Assembly: GCF_037975245.1 (NCBI RefSeq)
Contig: NC_092569.1
Coordinates: forward strand, 7,870,501 to 7,934,500
DNA from: Apostichopus japonicus
Taxonomy: Eukaryota; Echinodermata; Holothuroidea; Aspidochirotida; Stichopodidae
Direction of reading: 5' to 3'
Length of the DNA: 64,000 nucleotides
In this document: one piece after another, positions 1 to 10,074 of the stretch
How positions within the stretch are numbered: position 1 is the stretch's first letter
Layout: each line of letters begins with the position of its first letter
The notes under the pieces: generated by a model
Databases searched by the model: none
What the model saw: the letters and a program-made list of their open reading frames with translations, nothing else
Told to the model about the DNA's origin: nothing
Position numbers and translations under genes: made by a program

Positions 1-175
1 GCTCGAAATATGAATCTGCATGCCAGTGGTGGACGAAGGGGAGGGGGGGTTAAGGGTGGGGACTGGACACAAAGGGGAAATGTAATGGAGTGGTGTAATA
101 TTATAAGTATGCAAATTTATTGTAGTGAAATTTTCAGGAATACTAACTTTTACATGAATGTGCAGGTCACCCATA
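1..175. repeat. ~400-bp tandem family, partial unit
   Basis: This is the truncated end of a repeat whose fuller copies lie at 3135-3570, 4925-5837 and 13725-16960. Shared words are the GCCAGTGGTGGACGAAGG block, the GGACACAAAGGGGAAA block and the AATATTATAAGTATGCAAA block. No coding potential is visible. Confidence 0.7.
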
Positions 176-179
176 TTTA

Positions 180-1318
180 AAAGGAAGGGCCCCATAAGCT
201 CGTCTCCAATTGCCAATAGCCTCCTATTAGCGTAACTCCCAATCTTGATGGACATATGGTTCTCAAGTTATTGCAAAAACTTCTACTTTTGACTCCTAAT
301 TGACCTTTGTTGACCTTGGATCACATGACTGTTATGTTTGGAAACGATCCTTTACCCCATTCACAACTAGTCCCTTGGACCCTGTCAGTTGTAGTTTCAC
401 AAGTTATTGAGAAAAAAACACATTTTGACCCATAAATGATCTTTGGTGACCTTGGATCACATAACAGTTTTTTTAGAAAATGTGCCCCTACTTCATTAAC
501 AACTTGTCCTAATGTAACAGCCATGTCAGACTTCATGACTAAGTTATTGCAAAAATTAGCATAAGTTGGCAGTTTTTTGCACACATAAGTTTCTTTGGTT
601 TGCCCCGTATCTCCTAAAATGATCATATTTTTCAAGATTTGTCCTTTGACCTTTTGACCTCGAGTTCAGATGTAGTTTGACACGCTGATTCCAAAAAGCA
701 ACATGACAAGTCAACAAGTCAGTACGACCATCCTAACTGTTCTTATTAAAAACAGAAAAAAAATGACCTTTTTGTTTGGAACTTACCTTTGAGATCCGAT
801 TATGGCCACGAAAATTCATATACCAAAGAAACTAATAAAGGTCACCGGAAGTCAATCGAAGGTCAGGGGTCACCTAGGTGTGGGTCGACTACTGAATTAC
901 AATAGTGTAACTCCCAACCTTGACAGACATTTGTTCTCAAGTTATTGCAAAAATACTAGTTTTTGACCCCTGACTTACCTTTGTTGACCTTGGATCACAT
1001 GACTGTTATGTTTGGAAACGATGCCTTACCCCATTCACAACTACTCCCAAATATCAACCATGTCGGACCCTGTCAATGGGAGTTATTGCTTGCTTTAATA
1101 TTTTGGTCTTTGGCTTCTAACTGACCTTTGGTGACCTTCACAGGCACCATAAACAATTGGGTTCATCTACTCAATGTGGTACTCATATATACACCAAATA
1201 TTAGATTGGTCCAAGTTTCCTATCTTGAGATACTGTGTTTACAAGCGAGGCGTCACACACACACACGCGCACGCACCTACACGCACATACAAACACTCTC
1301 TGCCTGCATGAATACATA
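180..1318. repeat. TGACCT-rich dispersed repeat, block A
   Basis: Degenerate repeat with recurring TGACCTTTGTTGACCTTGGA and GGATCACATGACTGTTATG words. It shares its text with blocks at 1500-3128, 8990-12055, 40440-43310, 50070-50630 and 58082-59650. It ends in a (CA)n-like tract (about 1250-1300). Sub-segments recur within the block (compare 245-350 with 905-1040), so it is internally duplicated. The short ORFs here are not conserved between copies, so I call none as genes. Confidence 0.75.
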
Positions 1319-1319
1319 G

Positions 1320-1445
1320 GTTATGATTATCATCGAAACCAAAAATGGGATGTATGTTAACCTCTACATATATTTAGTGTTATAAGATATGGCAATAATG
1401 TTTGTAAGGTCTAAATCTGATGGAAAACCAGAATGAAAACATTTC
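1320..1445. repeat. ~400-bp tandem family, fragment
   Basis: A fragment of the same family as 13725-16960. It carries the TGTATGTTAACCTCTACATA word and the following AGTGTTATAAGATATGGCA word. Confidence 0.6.
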
Positions 1446-1913
1446 ATGGTTCAATGCTGCTGTTCATTAGTTCCATTCATAGGGAAATTTCTAACAACGC
1501 CCTAATACAACAACAGTAATTTATGCACACAAACTTTCGTTGCCAAAGTAATGCTAAGCACTGATATCAATTGCAACACACATCAGTGTGTGAAGACTAT
1601 CTACCATAGTACCATTATCATCATACCAAGTTTAACGAAATTCTGATTAATAGTAGCCAAGTTATTACATTTTGGAGTTTTTCACGTTTGACCCCATGAC
1701 CTCATTAATATTCATGATATGAGCACCAAAATCATAAGGGTTCATCTACTTACTATGGGCCACCAACCCACTAAGTATGGTAATGATCGGTCATTCCCTT
1801 GTTGAGTTATCGTGCATACAAACTTTTCATACCCAAATATTGCTAAGCCCGCCCCCTCATAAATATGCATGGTACAAATTGCAACACACATCAGTGTAAG
1901 AAGACTATCTACT

Positions 1914-1964
1914 AGTGTTTACACGGGTCCAAAAATCGGGAACCGGGTACCCGAGAGCCGTTAC
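1914..1964 (+). repeat. Possible transposon end, inverted partner at 18948-18997
   Basis: A 51-bp block starting AGTGTTTACACGGGTC and ending GAGAGCCGTTAC. Its near-exact reverse complement lies about 17 kb away at 18948-18997. The GGGTACCCG core is palindromic. It resembles the ends of inverted-repeat DNA transposons, but I could not pair it with a nearby second end. Confidence 0.45.
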
Positions 1965-3102
1965 ACCTTGGCACTGGGAGTTATTCCATTAAATGTCTGA
2001 AGATTAACTTTGAGCTCATATAACTTAACACACAAAGGTCACCTTGGGTCAACTTATTGACATTTTTGATCAGTGACGTGAATATAGCATCAAACATTTT
2101 TTGCCTATTTTCTCCCCCCAAAATACTAGTTTTTTTATCATTATTTGACCTTTGGTGACCTCGGATCACATGACCATTAAGTTTGAAAATATTCCCTTAT
2201 ACCATTTGCAACTTGTCCAAAAATATCAACCGTGTCACACCTTGGAACTGGGAGTCATTGCATTAAATGTCTGAAAATTAACTTTGACCTCGTATAACTT
2301 CACACACAAAGGTCACCTGGGTGTCACCCTTTGACATTTTTGATCGGAAGGTACCCTTGATATCCGAATCTAGCATCAAAACCAAACATTTTCTTTTTTG
2401 CCCGTTTCCTCCCAAAATTAGCACATTTTTTCTAATGTGACCTTTGACCTTTTGACCTTGGTTTCAGATGAAGTTTTATCTCCTGATTCCAAAAAACAAA
2501 ACGACAAGTGTGTACAGCCATCCTAACTCTGACGGAAAAACTTTGACCACATATAACTTCGCACAAGAAGGTCACACGGGGTCAACCTATTGACATTTAG
2601 GATCAGAAGGTACCTTTGACATCTGAAAATAGCATCGCAACTGTAAAAATTCCCAAAACATGTTAAGGTCACCAGAGGTCAAATTAAAGTCGACAATTGG
2701 ATTACATTGAAGCAACTCCCAACCCTAACGGACATTTCCTTCTCAAGTTATCGCAAAAATGCTAGTTTTTTATCATTAATTGACCTTTGTTGACCTTTGA
2801 TCACATTACTGTTATGCTTGGAAGCAATCCCTTACCCCATTCACAACTACTCCCAAAATATCAACCATGTCAGACCCTGTCAATGGGAGTTATTGCTGTT
2901 TTTAATATATTGGTTTTTGACATCTAACTGACCTTTGGTGACCTTTGCCGGCACCAAAATCAATAGGGTTCATCTAGTCACTTATGGGCTACTCACCCAC
3001 CCACCAAGTATGGTAGTGATCGGTAATTCCGTTGTTGAGTTATCGTGCATACAAGCTAAAGCATCACACACACGCACACACCCACGCCAACCTGAATACA
3101 TA

Positions 3103-3128
3103 GGTTCCTTTGCTTTTAGCAAGGAACC
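3103..3128. other. Terminal stem-loop of TGACCT repeat
   Basis: Arms GGTTCCTT and AAGGAACC (extendable to GGTTCCTTTGCT / AGCAAGGAACC) follow a (CA)n stretch. The same arrangement occurs at 12026-12049, 42229-42256, 58412-58438 and 59623-59647, so it is probably the defined 3' end of the element. Confidence 0.65.
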
Positions 3129-3134
3129 CAAAAA

Positions 3135-3570
3135 ACAAAATTATGCAATCTATAAAAGCGGCAGCTCCCAATGTGATCCTGCATGCCAGTGGTGGACGAA
3201 GGTGGGGGGTGGGATATGGTTGGGGACTGGACACATATGGGAAAATGTAGTGGGTTGGTGTAACAGTATATATAGGCAAATCTATTGTAGTGCAATTCCC
3301 TAGGACACAAGGGGGGAAATCTATCAGAGTTGTGTAACATTATATATAGGCAAAGCTAATGTAGTGAAATTTCCTGGAATACTGACTTTCATGCAATGTT
3401 CAGGTAACCCATGGACAAAAGGTAGGGCAGGAAACCCCATCCAATTAACTACATGGAAAGACAAAGGGAATTAACCAGTTCTTACAATGGGATGTATGTA
3501 AACCTTTACATGTATATTGTGTTATCAGAAATCCTAACTTACAAGACCTGCTCCAGACTTCCTCGGATTT
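3135..3570. repeat. ~400-bp tandem family, about one unit
   Basis: It carries the GCATGCCAGTGGTGGACGAA block, the GACTGGACACATATGGG block, two consecutive copies of the TATATATAGGCAAA block and the GGATGTATGTAAACCTTTAC block, in the family order. Confidence 0.7.
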
Positions 3571-4924
3571 CAAGTGACAAGTTTTCACAGTACCAGTGTT
3601 GTCCTCCCTGTCACTGTATGTTTCTGCATGCAGCCAATTCCTCCCAAGGACAATATTAATTCCTCCCTAATTCCCATTGGACAAATTTAAATTTGTTATT
3701 CCTCCCACCCAATCAATGTCCCCAATGAATAAACATGACCAGGTAGAATGTGCCAAGTCTGTTTACCAACCTAACTATAAAGAACAAAATTCCTTTCCCA
3801 AGCCCAAACAATGCCCATGGATTTTAATCCTCCCTAAACTACCCTTCACAAATTCCTAGGCCATTGACAAACAAATATATATCTTCTGGGTAACAAAATG
3901 GAGTAACTCTACATCCCATCCAATATTAACCCACATTTGGAGTAAAGCAAATTGATACACTTTTGGGATCTACAAGATTTCAAAATAAAAGCATTCTAGG
4001 ATTTTTTTTACCATTGCCATGACCTAAATTACCGTGTTTTGTGTGCTTGAAGAAATTTGTGATATCATCTTATACTGCTTTGTTTGTTTAGGCTGACCAT
4101 GGATACTTTATTGAGAAAGACCAAAACTATACCAATATCTTAACATGGGGATTTACTGCTGTAAGGTGTAACACAAATAGGAAAAGGATCTCTTCATCAA
4201 AATGGCAAAGAATGAACTGATACAACATTTATACAAAGGTGAGTAAAAACTGCTGTCCATCAACTTTGTCTTCATTTCATTCTGTTTAATTCTGTTTAAT
4301 TTCGCTAGAATGGAATCAACACCCTTTAACGCTCTGCAGTTTGAATAAAGCTGTTTCAAAGAAGTTGAAAATGTCTTTGGCTTCCTCATGATATTTTATT
4401 TCGCCTATAAAGTATGCTGCTATGAGTAGGGCTTATCCTTAAGGAAATAATTTTCCAGTGCCCAACTGTTCCCAATCAACTATCACAAAACAAAAAAAAA
4501 TGTTTTAACGCCAAGATGGTCTTTTGCACAATTTATGGTGAAGAGTTTTCCTAAAATGGACAAATATAGAAGTATTTTATCTCAAAATGATTTAGCCTGT
4601 ATGTGTACAAAAAAGTACCAACAGCAAAGTTATAGTGGTCATGAAAATCAGATGCAGGTAAGGAAAAGTATTTGTTTTGAGGGATGTATATCACTAAAGG
4701 GAAATTGAACCCAAAAGGTAAACCTGTGTCATTATTGGTAAAGTCAACCGATCCAGTATGGAATTCAGTTCTCTTAATAGCATGGAATTCAGTTCTCTTT
4801 TGGGTATAATCTGATCCAAATTTAGCAAACATGAGTCTAATGTTTAAGTACCATCTACTTTGAACTTGAATTTCAATTTTCCAGTCCAGAGTGCATTGCA
4901 TATCCCATGTTTGGGAGGTTCGTT
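3571..4924. other. No gene seen; contains a duplicated segment
   Basis: Low-copy-looking DNA without a convincing gene. About 4010-4575 is related to 19475-19805: shared words include TTATACTGCTTTGTTTGTT, GATTTACTGCTGTAAGGTG and AAATGGACAAATATAG in the same order. The 128-residue minus-strand ORF at 4551-4937 has no recognisable domain. Confidence 0.5.
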
Positions 4925-5837
4925 TACCACCGTACATTTAGTGTAAATATATATCAAGGTGTATATCTGGTGTTAAAGTAATAAAATTATGCAGTGGATA
5001 AGGGGGGGCTGCTCCTAATATGTTTTTGCATTGGTTCACTGTATGCCACGGGTGGGGGAGGGGTAAGAGTGGAGGTTGGACACACAGTTGAAAATGTTTT
5101 GGAGTAGTGTAACACAATAAATAGGCAAAGTTATTGGTGAAATATCCAGGAATACTAACTATGACATTAATGTACCGGTTACCAAAGACAAAAGCAAGGG
5201 CACCACAACCCCTTCCCCTTACGTCTAGGAAAAACAAAAAAATTATTCACAGCCCACCCCCACCCCCCCCCCAGAATGGGGTTTATGTTAACCTCTACAT
5301 ATAGATAGTGTTATCAGATATCACTTTAGTGTTTTTCAGGTCTAAATCTGGTGAAAATGAAACAAATTTATGCAATCTATAAAGTAGGCAACTCTCAAAG
5401 TGATTCTGCATGCCAGTGGTGGAGGGGGATTAGGGGTGGGGATTGGACACAAAGGGGGAAAATTTAGTGGAGTGTTGAAACAGTATATATATATATATAT
5501 GCAAAGCTATTGTAGTAAAATCTTTGATGCAATGTACAGGTAACCCATGGAAAAAAGGTAGGGCAGGACATCCCATCAGCTGCATGGAAAGACAAAGAGA
5601 ATCAATCACAGTCCTTACAATGGGTGTATGTTAACCTCTAGTTTTATCAGATATGGCATTAATGTTTTTGAGGTCTAAATCTGGTGAAAAAGAATGAAAA
5701 TTATGCAATGTATTAAGGAGACAGTCCCCACTATGATTCTGCATGCCGGTGGTGCACGAAGGGGGGAGGTGGCTGAGGGTGGTGACTGAGGGGTGGGACT
5801 GGACACCAAAGGGAAAATTATAGTGGAGTGGTGTAAC
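4925..5837. repeat. ~400-bp tandem family, two to three units
   Basis: Consecutive degenerate units, with GCATGCCAGTGGTGG near 5407 and GCATGCCGGTGGTGC near 5740. The last unit is interrupted after GGTGTAAC by the element at 5838-8383 and resumes at 8384. Confidence 0.7.
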
Positions 5838-5985
5838 GGAAGCTGGTCACTTCGCCCAACAACCATTTCGCCCGACTGCCATTTCGCCAAACCAGCCTGG
5901 TCATTTCGCCCAACCAGCCTGGTCATTTCTCCCAACCAGCCTGGTCATTTCGCCCAACCAGCCTGGTCATTTCGCCCAACCTTGA
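5838..5985 (+). repeat. Left terminus: tandem 22-mers
   Basis: Successive units of the form CAGCCTGGTCATTTCGCCCA with minor substitutions, best preserved at 5895-5980. The inverted counterpart is at 8273-8383. The plus-strand ORF across this region (5793-6065) only reflects the lack of stops in the 22-mers. Confidence 0.75.
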
Positions 5986-6117
5986 TTAAATATTATACTT
6001 CAATAAGGAAACGTTTGGGAATTGTTAACGTTACAGGATACAAACCGAATATTAAGGAAACTTGAAGTCCTTTAGTTTGTATAACTTTAGTAAGGAAACG
6101 TTTAGGAAATGTTAACG

Positions 6118-6778
6118 TTACGGGACACGAACTGAATATTAAGGAAACTTAAGGATGGATCAGTGTTTAAAATTAGGGGTTAGGTTTGATAGGTTTGATA
6201 GGAAAAGTTCGGGAATTGTTAACGTTACGGGATACGAACCAAATATTTAGGAAAGTTGAAGTAGTGGTTACATTATTACAGTGGTTACATTGATTAAATA
6301 TAATACTCCAATATTACGGACGGGTTTTATATTTTAAATATAACTTTTGTCAGACTCTGATCGATATCAAACGGACATCACTTTATTTACCTACCAATAA
6401 TATAACCCACAATAAATCAACTTGAACTAGTAAAATAGAAAAAGGGATATTATTCCACACCCATTCCCCTTTGTTTGTATAATAATATAACTTCCATTGT
6501 ATGCGTAACTGCCTAAAGTAGTGTAATACTATAACCCAAAATAAATCAAGTTGAACTACTGAATAGAAAAGGTGATATTATTGCACACCGATTCTCCTTT
6601 GTTTGTATCATAAAATAACTTCCAAAGTAGTGTAATCCTCCCATTATACCGGAAATAACTGCTCAAACTCTGATCTATGTCCAAGGACATCACTTTATTT
6701 ACCAACCACGAAGTAATATAACCCAAAATAAATCAAATTGAACTAGTGAAAAAGAAAAAGTAATATTATTCTGACTGG
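6118..6778. repeat. Internal direct repeat, copy 1
   Basis: Closely matches 7597-8253, including the GATCGATATCAAACGGACAT and GTAATATTATTCTGACT words at equivalent positions. The two copies end at the same base pattern and then diverge. I considered LTRs, but there are no TG...CA ends, no primer-binding site and no coding sequence between them. Confidence 0.7.
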
Positions 6779-7199
6779 GCTTTGGGCCTAACTTATAGAT
6801 TCCCCCCTGCTATCTCAGGCCTCTTTGTTAAAGCTAAGGGGAACAGGTGTGGACGGGGTCTTAGAGGCTAGTCCCCCTCCCCACAGGGCGGGGAGTACTA
6901 CCCCTCCCGTCAGAAGCGTCAGAAACTCGATGTTAGGCTAGGAGTCGAGGGAGTAGCCCTCCCTCTTTGTCGGGAAGGACTACCACTCGACTCCAAGGCA
7001 GAGACCACTTTGGAGGGGCTTTGGTCTCATAATAAGGAAGGGCGGTGACCCGTGAAGCTGGGTCACAGAGGGTGCACAGTGTTAAAAGGTTACCAGGACA
7101 TTCTAGGCGCGGTAGAATGAGTGTGCTAAGGTTGTGGGGAGACAGGTAAGCGAGGAGCGAAGTAAATATCCAAACCAGTAAGTTTTGGAATGTCAATGA

Positions 7200-7483
7200 G
7201 AAATCTAGCTAGGCCTAACCATCTGTTTATTCGCTGAAATTGTGACGCAGTTATAAGATATCCATGGAACACATTCATTATTGCTGTTACGTTCGACCAC
7301 ATGGTTGCCTAACACCAAACTAAATCAATGGGGTAATCTAGCCTAGCCATTTGTTTATTAGCTGAAATTGTGACGCAGTTATAAGATATCCATGGAATAC
7401 TTTCGTTATTGCTGTTATCTTCAACCATATGGTAGCCTAACACCACACTAAGTCAATAGGAAATCTGCCTAACCATCGGTTTA
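7200..7483. repeat. ~131-bp tandem module
   Basis: Two full units and a partial third, with the shared words CTGAAATTGTGACGCAGTTA and TAAGATATCCATGGAA. The same module appears in reverse orientation, more diverged, at 47205-47650 inside another transposon. Confidence 0.7.
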
Positions 7484-7596
7484 CAATTTTTTTTTTTTAA
7501 ATCGCACTTTGCGTAGGATTCGGGGTAATAAATTAGGAACCGGGTAGTATCGCGTTGGGCGGGTACCAGGGTACCGGGATAACCCCTGCAAACATT

Positions 7597-8253
7597 ACAG
7601 GACACGAACCGAAGATTAAGGAAACTTGAGGATGGATCTGGTTTTAGGGGGTTAGGATTGATAGGTTTGATAGGAAAAGTTCGGGAATTGTTAATGTAAC
7701 GGGATAAGAATCGAACATTAAGGAAAGTTGAAGTAGTGGTTACATTGCAATGAAACAGTGGTTACATTGGTTAAATATAATACTTCAATATTACGGACGG
7801 GTTTTATATTTTAAATATAACTTTTGTCAGACTCTGATCGATATCAAACGGACATCACTTTATTTACCTACCAATAATATAACCCACAATAAATCAACTT
7901 GAACTAGTAAAATAGAAAAAGGGATATTATTCCACACCCATTCCCCTTTGTTTGTATAATAATATAACTTCCATTGTATGCGTAACTGCCTAAAGAAGTG
8001 TAATACTATAACCCAAAATAAATCAAGTTGAACTACTGAATAGAAAAGGTGATATTATTGCACACCGATTCTCCTTTGTTTATAAAATAAAATAACTTCC
8101 AAAGTAGTGTAATCCTCCCATTATACACAAAATAACTGCTCAAACTCTGATCTATGTCCAAGGACATCACTTTCTTTACCAACCATAAAGTAATATAACC
8201 CAAAATAAATCAAATTGAACTAGTGAAAAAGAAAAAGTAATATTATTCTGACT
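7597..8253. repeat. Internal direct repeat, copy 2
   Basis: Second copy of 6118-6778, directly upstream of the right 22-mer terminus. It differs by scattered substitutions and small indels. Confidence 0.7.
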
Positions 8254-8383
8254 TGAATAGGAGTTTAAAAAAAAATGGTTGTGCGAAATGACCAACAAGG
8301 TTGGCCGAAATGACCATGCTGGATGGGCGAAATGACCAGGCTGGTTGGGCAAAATGGCAGTTGGGCGAAGTGACCAGAAAGGC

Positions 8384-8645
8384 GGTGTAACATGAAAAAT
8401 AGGCAAATTTATTGTAGTGAAATATTCAGGAATACTAACTTTGACATTAATGTGTAGCTCATCCATTGACCAAAGGAAGGGCACCACACCCCTTCCCATT
8501 ACTTCCATAAAATACAAAGGTTAATGATTCACAGCACCCCCCCCCCACCTCCCACCATCACTTTCAAAAATGGGGTGTATGTTAACCTATACATATATAG
8601 TGTCATTAGAAATGGCATAAATGTATTTAAGGTCTAAATCCTTCT
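8384..8645. repeat. ~400-bp tandem family, right part of interrupted unit
   Basis: Continues the unit broken at 5837. It begins with the duplicated GGTGTAAC, followed by the usual AATAGGCAAATTTATTGTAG and TGTATGTTAACCTATACATA blocks. Confidence 0.7.
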
Positions 8646-8649
8646 TTAA

Positions 8650-8989
8650 TCTTTAATGATTCACTGCACTCTTTGGACCGGGCAAGACGCATTGTGGTAC
8701 TCTTCTACATTGTCTTAAGAGTTCATATGACCCATTGGTTAGGTGGTCCAATGCGTGCTGGTTGTTTTTAGGGCCCAAATGCTTTTTATTCCCGGTCCCG
8801 TTACATTAATTTAAGAAGTACGATGTAGTGGTCATTTAAATTGGTCAAGCATTCTTTGGACTGGGCAGGATGCATTTTGGTACTCTTCTATACTTTCATT
8901 AGAGTTCATACGATCCATTGGTTGGGTGGTCCAATGCGTGCTGGTTTTGATTAGGGCCTTAAGGTGTTTTTGAGGTCTCATTACTTTCA
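8650..8989. repeat. ~182-bp tandem repeat, two units
   Basis: Two adjacent units, with GGTGGTCCAATGCGTGCTGG near 8751 and 8925. Further units at 12056-12275 lie just beyond the TGACCT block, suggesting that block was inserted into this small array. Confidence 0.65.
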
Positions 8990-9280
8990 TTTAACAAGAG
9001 CCCAAGGGCACTGTGGTTCCTTGCGTAGGGGTATATGACAATACACATAGTATTATTAAGCAAAATTAGGCTCAAGTAGTCAAGTAATTGTGGTCCTACA
9101 TCTACCCATAAAGTAACCAACACTATAGCCAACACTTTTGTGATCATAAATTGTGATCTGATATTTGATCAAAATGCACTTTTGATATCTGAATATGGCG
9201 TCTGATTGTAAGAAATATAAGGTCACCTACAAACGGGTCAACAGATATGATAACATTGGTGACCACAGATGACATGACCG

Positions 9281-9406
9281 CAGGGTTTTCGTTAGTAGCC
9301 GGGACCCGAGTCAAATGACCCGCTTACTGCACGTACATGACCCGGCTACTTTGCGACGCTCAGTAAAAAAAAAAAATTTAAATTAAAAAAAAAAAAAATT
9401 TAAATT

Positions 9407-9438
<32 letters not shown>

Positions 9439-10074
9439 TCGAGAGGAATAAATACCCACAACCAGGTCAGGTGTGATTGGAACTGTCACAGCAGTTAACT
9501 GTTGGTAAAAACTACAAGAAGTTGAACATTAGTAGTATGGTCGAGGAGATGAGGCCGAGGGGTGGGTGAGAGTAGAGGTAGGCGAAGGGCTTCTCTTGAC
9601 ATACAAATTGTTGCTCAACAGAGATAAAAGCTGAATAAAAAACAGAAGGTTCTATCACAGACCTAGTTGGGTATTTTTTGGCAGTAAAATCCTACTCACT
9701 TTGTAGGTACCGTAGACCTATTATCATTTTGTTATGATCGCACTTCATTTAATGCAGCAAGTGCGTCACACCCTTGCTAAGTTCGGTTCAGTGGCATAGC
9801 TACCTCCCTAGGCTCCATGACCCGAGTGTTAATAAAAAAAATCAGGAGAAAAAAGAAAAATAGGACAGAAGAAAGGGGTGATTGGGAGGGGGCAATATCA
9901 TTGACCAAACAACTGTATATTGCACCATTTTGCATCTAGAGACTTTTTAAATTGCAATTTTCCGGCAAGGGAGGGGGACCCCTCCCCTTAGACCCCTCCC
10001 CCATGTCCGGGTACAGACAGTCCCGCCTACTTTTCAACTTGACCCACCTACTTCATTTCTTAACAAAAACCCTG
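9281..10074. mobile_element. Inverted-repeat element, 3-bp flanking duplication
   Basis: It begins CAGGGTTTTCGTTA and ends, as reverse complement, CAGGGTTTTTGTTA. CCG flanks both sides (9278-9280 and 10075-10077), and the host repeat resumes as in uninterrupted copies (ATGACCGTTAAGTTTGAAAA). Inside is an A/T run (9368-9440) and no ORF of note. A 3-bp duplication fits CACTA or Harbinger types, while the CAGGG ends look hAT-like, so I leave the class open. Confidence 0.6.

Larger units (their letters stand above)
1500..3128. repeat. TGACCT-rich dispersed repeat, block B, with terminal stem-loop
   Basis: The same family as block A. It carries several TGACCTTTGGTGACC words (about 2149 and 2929) and a triple TGACCT cluster at 2438-2458. 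It ends with a (CA)n tract near 3065-3085 and a stem-loop at 3103-3128. The (CA)n plus stem-loop ending recurs in other copies. No gene is visible. Confidence 0.75.
5838..8383. mobile_element. Non-autonomous inverted-repeat transposon, 8-bp TSD, 22-mer repeat termini
   Basis: The 2546-bp element is flanked by GGTGTAAC at 5830-5837 and 8384-8391. The uninterrupted host repeat elsewhere has a single GGTGTAAC followed by the same downstream text, so this is a clean insertion. The inverted ends share CTGGTCACTTCGCCCAAC. Each end then carries a run of ~22-bp units containing TGGTCATTTCGCCCAACC: about six on the left (to ~5985) and about five, inverted and more diverged, on the right (from ~8273). 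Inside is a ~655-bp direct duplication (6118-6778 and 7597-8253), with unrelated DNA and a tandem module at 7200-7483 between the copies. No transposase is visible. An 8-bp duplication fits hAT, P or Merlin; the superfamily is inferred. Confidence 0.75.

Noticed and set aside
3103-3128. Helitron 3' end
   Set aside because: The stem-loop is suggestive, but no CTRR terminus follows in any of the five copies and no Rep/helicase is present.
4551-4937. 128-codon minus-strand ORF
   Set aside because: No start context, domain, splice signal or conservation between the duplicated copies.
6118-8253. LTR retrotransposon with 655-bp LTRs
   Set aside because: The direct repeats lack TG...CA ends, a primer-binding site, a polypurine tract and coding sequence, and they lie inside an element defined by other termini and an 8-bp duplication.
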